From Euryarchaeota archaeon UBA556 (GTDB lineage: Archaea; Thermoplasmatota; Poseidoniia; Poseidoniales; Thalassarchaeaceae): 8,939 nt of DNA. The position numbers and the translations under genes are program-made. Shown here one piece after another: positions 6,766-8,939 of the stretch (the first letter of the stretch is position 1; every line of letters starts with the position of its first letter). The stretch covers positions 1 to 8,939 of the forward strand of contig DADI01000079.1 of assembly GCA_002494975.1 (NCBI GenBank). Direction: 5' to 3'. The notes under the pieces are model-generated. The model made no database searches. It was not told the origin of the DNA and saw only the letters and a list, made by a program, of their open reading frames with translations.

Positions 6766-7443
6766 ATGTCACCTCCGATGCACATGGGAGAAGAGTTGGT
6801 GCCAATATGGAAACAGTCTAAAATTCTCCACAAAGGTGCTGAGGCGGTAGTAATTTCAGGATATTGGATGGGTGCTAAGGCAGTATTAAAAATTCGTAAT
6901 CCTCGTTCTTATCGCCATCCTGACTTAGATCGTAGGTTAACACGCCAGCGACTATCTGTAGAAGTCCGAGTATTGAAAAAACTCCATTCTTCAGAGTTAT
7001 CTTGTCCTTCATTATTGGATGCAGATTTAGATAAAGGTTGGATTCTGTTAAGTCATATTGAAGGAGAAACCTTGTATGACTCATTAGCATCTGGTAGGTC
7101 AGGATTTGAAGAGATTAGAAAATTAGGTAAATTAATACGTCAAATGCATAATTTAGGTCTATCTCATGGTGATCTGACAACTCATAATATTATGATTAAT
7201 GATTCTAACTCTCTCTTTCTTATTGATTTTGGTCTTTCTAAAATCGCTCCTGAAATAGAACAGTTAGGGCTTGATTTACAGGTATTAAATGAATGCCTAA
7301 ATGCAAGTCATCATGAGTTTGAAGACGCAATTGATGTATTGGTCGATGGATATCTTTCATTTTCAGACACATTTTCGCCATCTGGAAAAGAAGTTATTGA
7401 AAGATTTAATTCTATTAGAGGTCGGGTGAGATATCATGCCTAA
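6766..7443 (+). CDS. bud32: Bud32, KEOPS-complex kinase/ATPase (free-standing)
   Basis: A 225-residue atypical small protein kinase of the KEOPS complex, which makes N6-threonylcarbamoyladenosine (t6A) at position 37 of ANN-decoding tRNAs. The N lobe has LHKGAEAVV (21-29) and the ATP-binding lysine in VLKIR (40-44). The family hallmark Y-R-H-P-x-L-D with an arginine-rich follow-on runs over 49-62. The catalytic loop SHGDLTTHN (133-141) gives Asp136 and Asn141, and DFG is at 154-156. The tail ends in R-G-R-V-R. No Kae1 is fused or present nearby, unlike the Kae1-Bud32 fusions of some archaea. The start is uncertain: ATGs at 6745, 6766, 6778 and 6784 are all in frame. 6766 is chosen because it clears the divergent nadA gene and leaves a normal N terminus. 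A 5' extension to a TTG at 6673 would lie antisense in nadA and carries no kinase sequence. The stop overlaps rdgB by 8 bases. Confidence 0.9.
   Translation: MSPPMHMGEELVPIWKQSKILHKGAEAVVISGYWMGAKAVLKIRNPRSYRHPDLDRRLTRQRLSVEVRVLKKLHSSELSCPSLLDADLDKGWILLSHIEGETLYDSLASGRSGFEEIRKLGKLIRQMHNLGLSHGDLTTHNIMINDSNSLFLIDFGLSKIAPEIEQLGLDLQVLNECLNASHHEFEDAIDVLVDGYLSFSDTFSPSGKEVIERFNSIRGRVRYHA
7425..7429 (+). promoter_or_regulatory. Ribosome binding site of rdgB inside bud32
   Basis: GGTGA matches the archaeal anti-Shine-Dalgarno complement (within AGGAGGTGATC) and sits six bases before the rdgB ATG at 7436. It lies in the last codons of bud32 and supports translational coupling across the 8-base overlap. 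Confidence 0.5.
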
Positions 7444-8041
7444 TGAATTGAAAATTCTTTTTGCAACAAGCAATAAAAATAAGATTAAAGAAGCCAGAGT
7501 TGTATTACAGCCATTGGGTTATTCAGTTCAGCAATTATTAATCAATGGTGCTCCTCCTGATTTCATAGAACCACAAACTGAAGATATTGGAATAATTTCC
7601 AAATCTAAAGTCAGGCAGTCTCTAGAAATGATTTCTGGAACAGAGTTCTCTGGTTTTTCAATTTTAGTTGAAGATTCAGGATTATTTATCAATAATCTAG
7701 GTGATTTCCCTGGTGTTTATTCATCATATATACAGAAAACTATAGGAAATGACGGCATTATCAAAATTCTAGAAGATAATAAGAATCGTCAAGCCGAATA
7801 TCGTGCGTGCTCTATACTTTATCAAAATGGTAAATACTTTGAATCATTAGGGATTTGTTCAGGTAAAATTTCTACTGAAATTCGAGGTTCCAATGGATTT
7901 GGTTTTGACCCAATTTTCATTCCTGATTCAGGAGATGGCAGAACATTTGGGGAAATGTCACAGTCGGAAAAAGACTCTAAATCTCATCGTGGAAAATCTC
8001 TGAGAATTCTTTATGAAGAACTTAGGGGGCCGTCAGAGTGA
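7436..8041 (+). CDS. rdgB: RdgB/HAM1-type XTP/dITP pyrophosphatase
   Basis: A 201-residue cytosolic house-cleaning enzyme that hydrolyses dITP, XTP and ITP to monophosphates plus pyrophosphate, keeping deaminated purines out of nucleic acids. Length and motif order match the family. TSNKNKIKEAR (11-21) is the phosphate-binding start. VEDSGL (78-83) has the metal- and catalysis-linked acids E79 and D80. FPGVYSS (91-97), GFGFDPIF (154-161) with the base-stacking Phe-Asp region, FGEMSQSEKDSKSHR (171-185) with the conserved Lys, and the S-H-R end are all present. The ATG at 7436 overlaps the end of bud32 and has a Shine-Dalgarno match. Linkage of bud32 and HAM1-type genes recurs in archaea, which supports both calls. 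The next gene starts 31 bases downstream. Confidence 0.95.
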   Translation: MPNELKILFATSNKNKIKEARVVLQPLGYSVQQLLINGAPPDFIEPQTEDIGIISKSKVRQSLEMISGTEFSGFSILVEDSGLFINNLGDFPGVYSSYIQKTIGNDGIIKILEDNKNRQAEYRACSILYQNGKYFESLGICSGKISTEIRGSNGFGFDPIFIPDSGDGRTFGEMSQSEKDSKSHRGKSLRILYEELRGPSE

Positions 8042-8072
8042 AGATAGGTAACCGGGTCGAAGGTACGATAGT

Positions 8073-8939
8073 ATGCCATCTATGATTAGAATGACTGGTT
8101 GGTTTTCCCTAATTTTAGGGCTCATATTTTTCTTCATAATTCAAGGGAAGTTAGAATTAGTATCTTCAGTCGCTATCGGTATAGTTCTTTTATCCATTCT
8201 TACTGTTTTGATGTTCACAGGTAATCAAAAGTTAGTGCCTCCTAGTATATCCGAAGAAGTATCTCCAAAGGCAACTGCAGAAGTAGTAAAAACTTTAGAA
8301 ATATCTCAACCAATTAATGAGTTAGAAAGTATTAATGAAAAAAGAGATGAAAAACTCAGAAGAAGCCGTAGAAGAGCGAAAGATCCACCAATGCCACTAC
8401 CTGCAATCCCTCCATTACCTGCTAATGATTTACCTTCTTCAATGGAAATGCCTCCCCCTCCAAGTATTGGTGCTCAAGCAGTAGCCGGTACAAAATTAGC
8501 TGAAAAATTAGTTATTACATCTGATGCTCAATCAGAAATGGAATCTGAAATAGAAGCATTTGTAGATCAACGTAGGTCAAGGCAGGCTGAAATTCGCTCT
8601 TCTTTAGAGAGAAAGCGAAGAATGGCGCTAGCAGAAAGGAGGGCTGCAAAGGCTCGTTTATGGACTGAAGTCGAGGATGGTGAAGATTTAGCTACTCTCC
8701 TAAATGATCCAAATCATGGTTTGACAATTATTGAAGAACCAGAAACTTCTGATGGCAGTAAACCACTCGGCGTTTCATATATTCGAATAGATAATATCAG
8801 AATACTGAAAATAAAAATACCTTTAGAAGTTGAGAATAAAGACAAACAAAGAAATAATTTAGATGTAATATCAGAATCTCCTGAAATTCCAAATATGCCC
8901 CCTCCTCCTGGGCTACCACCTATGCCTCCACCCCCTGGA
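8073..8939 (+). CDS. Proline-rich membrane protein of unknown function (3' end outside window)
   Basis: An open frame of 289 codons from ATG 8073 runs off the right edge. The start is well fixed: an in-frame TAA lies at 8049-8051, there is no other start codon between, and AAGGT sits 8 bases upstream (8060-8064). Two hydrophobic helices (about 9-23 and 32-48, separated by a short QGKLELVSS turn) form an N-terminal membrane hairpin. A long polar region follows: an acidic stretch, a basic cluster (KLRRSRRRAK, 94-103), proline-rich segments (PPMPLPAIPPLP and MPPPPS), and a strongly charged predicted helix (about 153-200, with R-R-S-R-Q and E-R-K-R-R). The visible end is a second proline-rich stretch (MPPPPGLPPMPPPPG). 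Both hydrophilic ends are probably cytoplasmic. I recognise no enzyme domain. The position 31 bases after rdgB suggests the same transcript. It could be a scaffold that binds partners through its proline motifs (inference). Confidence 0.7.
   Translation, partial: MPSMIRMTGWFSLILGLIFFFIIQGKLELVSSVAIGIVLLSILTVLMFTGNQKLVPPSISEEVSPKATAEVVKTLEISQPINELESINEKRDEKLRRSRRRAKDPPMPLPAIPPLPANDLPSSMEMPPPPSIGAQAVAGTKLAEKLVITSDAQSEMESEIEAFVDQRRSRQAEIRSSLERKRRMALAERRAAKARLWTEVEDGEDLATLLNDPNHGLTIIEEPETSDGSKPLGVSYIRIDNIRILKIKIPLEVENKDKQRNNLDVISESPEIPNMPPPPGLPPMPPPPG

Noticed and set aside
6875..7090. Minus-strand frame inside bud32
   Set aside because: It is antisense to the conserved kinase N lobe, with no independent support.

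Overview
The window is AT-rich and gene-dense. It looks like a piece of an archaeal chromosome, most plausibly a marine Thermoplasmatota (Marine Group II/III, Poseidoniia-like) genome. The archaeal reading rests on a free-standing Bud32 (KEOPS kinase) overlapping an RdgB/HAM1 gene, a tRNA-Gly with an A discriminator base, a short archaeal-type ArsC-like protein, and very small gaps with possible leaderless starts. The finer placement comes from gene style (Ig-like membrane-anchored surface proteins, a proline-rich membrane protein) and was not tested. No mobile element, CRISPR array, rRNA or long non-coding stretch is present. The longest gap is 112 bases.

Layout, left to right. Bases 1-1872 (+) are the 3' part of a secreted or surface protein with Ig-like modules and a C-terminal membrane anchor. 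It converges on a minus-strand pair: tRNA-Gly(GCC) at 1875-1949 and an ArsC/low-molecular-weight phosphatase-like gene at 1979-2356. A 112-base divergent spacer separates these from a plus-strand pair: an Mrp-type P-loop ATPase (2469-3482) and a large membrane protein joining a PAP2/Aur1-like phosphotransferase domain to an outward beta-propeller-like domain (3511-5640). That pair runs tail-to-tail into nadA, quinolinate synthase (5637-6746, minus), with interlocking stop codons. nadA is head-to-head with a plus-strand cluster: bud32 (6766-7443), rdgB (7436-8041, overlapping by 8 bases) and a proline-rich two-helix membrane protein running off the right edge (8073-8939).

Functional picture. 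Much of the window is housekeeping: tRNA supply and t6A modification (tRNA-Gly, Bud32), nucleotide-pool cleaning (RdgB), NAD synthesis (NadA, an Fe-S enzyme) and an Fe-S carrier-type ATPase (Mrp). The rest concerns the cell envelope.

The most unusual signal is in Mrp. The nucleotide-binding motifs are intact. However, the segment that normally carries the metal-binding CxxC is replaced by a longer stretch resembling an edge of a bacterial Ig-like (Big_6-type) domain, and the protein has no cysteine at all. The PAP2-propeller fusion and the proline-rich protein in the bud32-rdgB cluster are the next most interesting. I see no clear defence, mobile or secondary-metabolite system.
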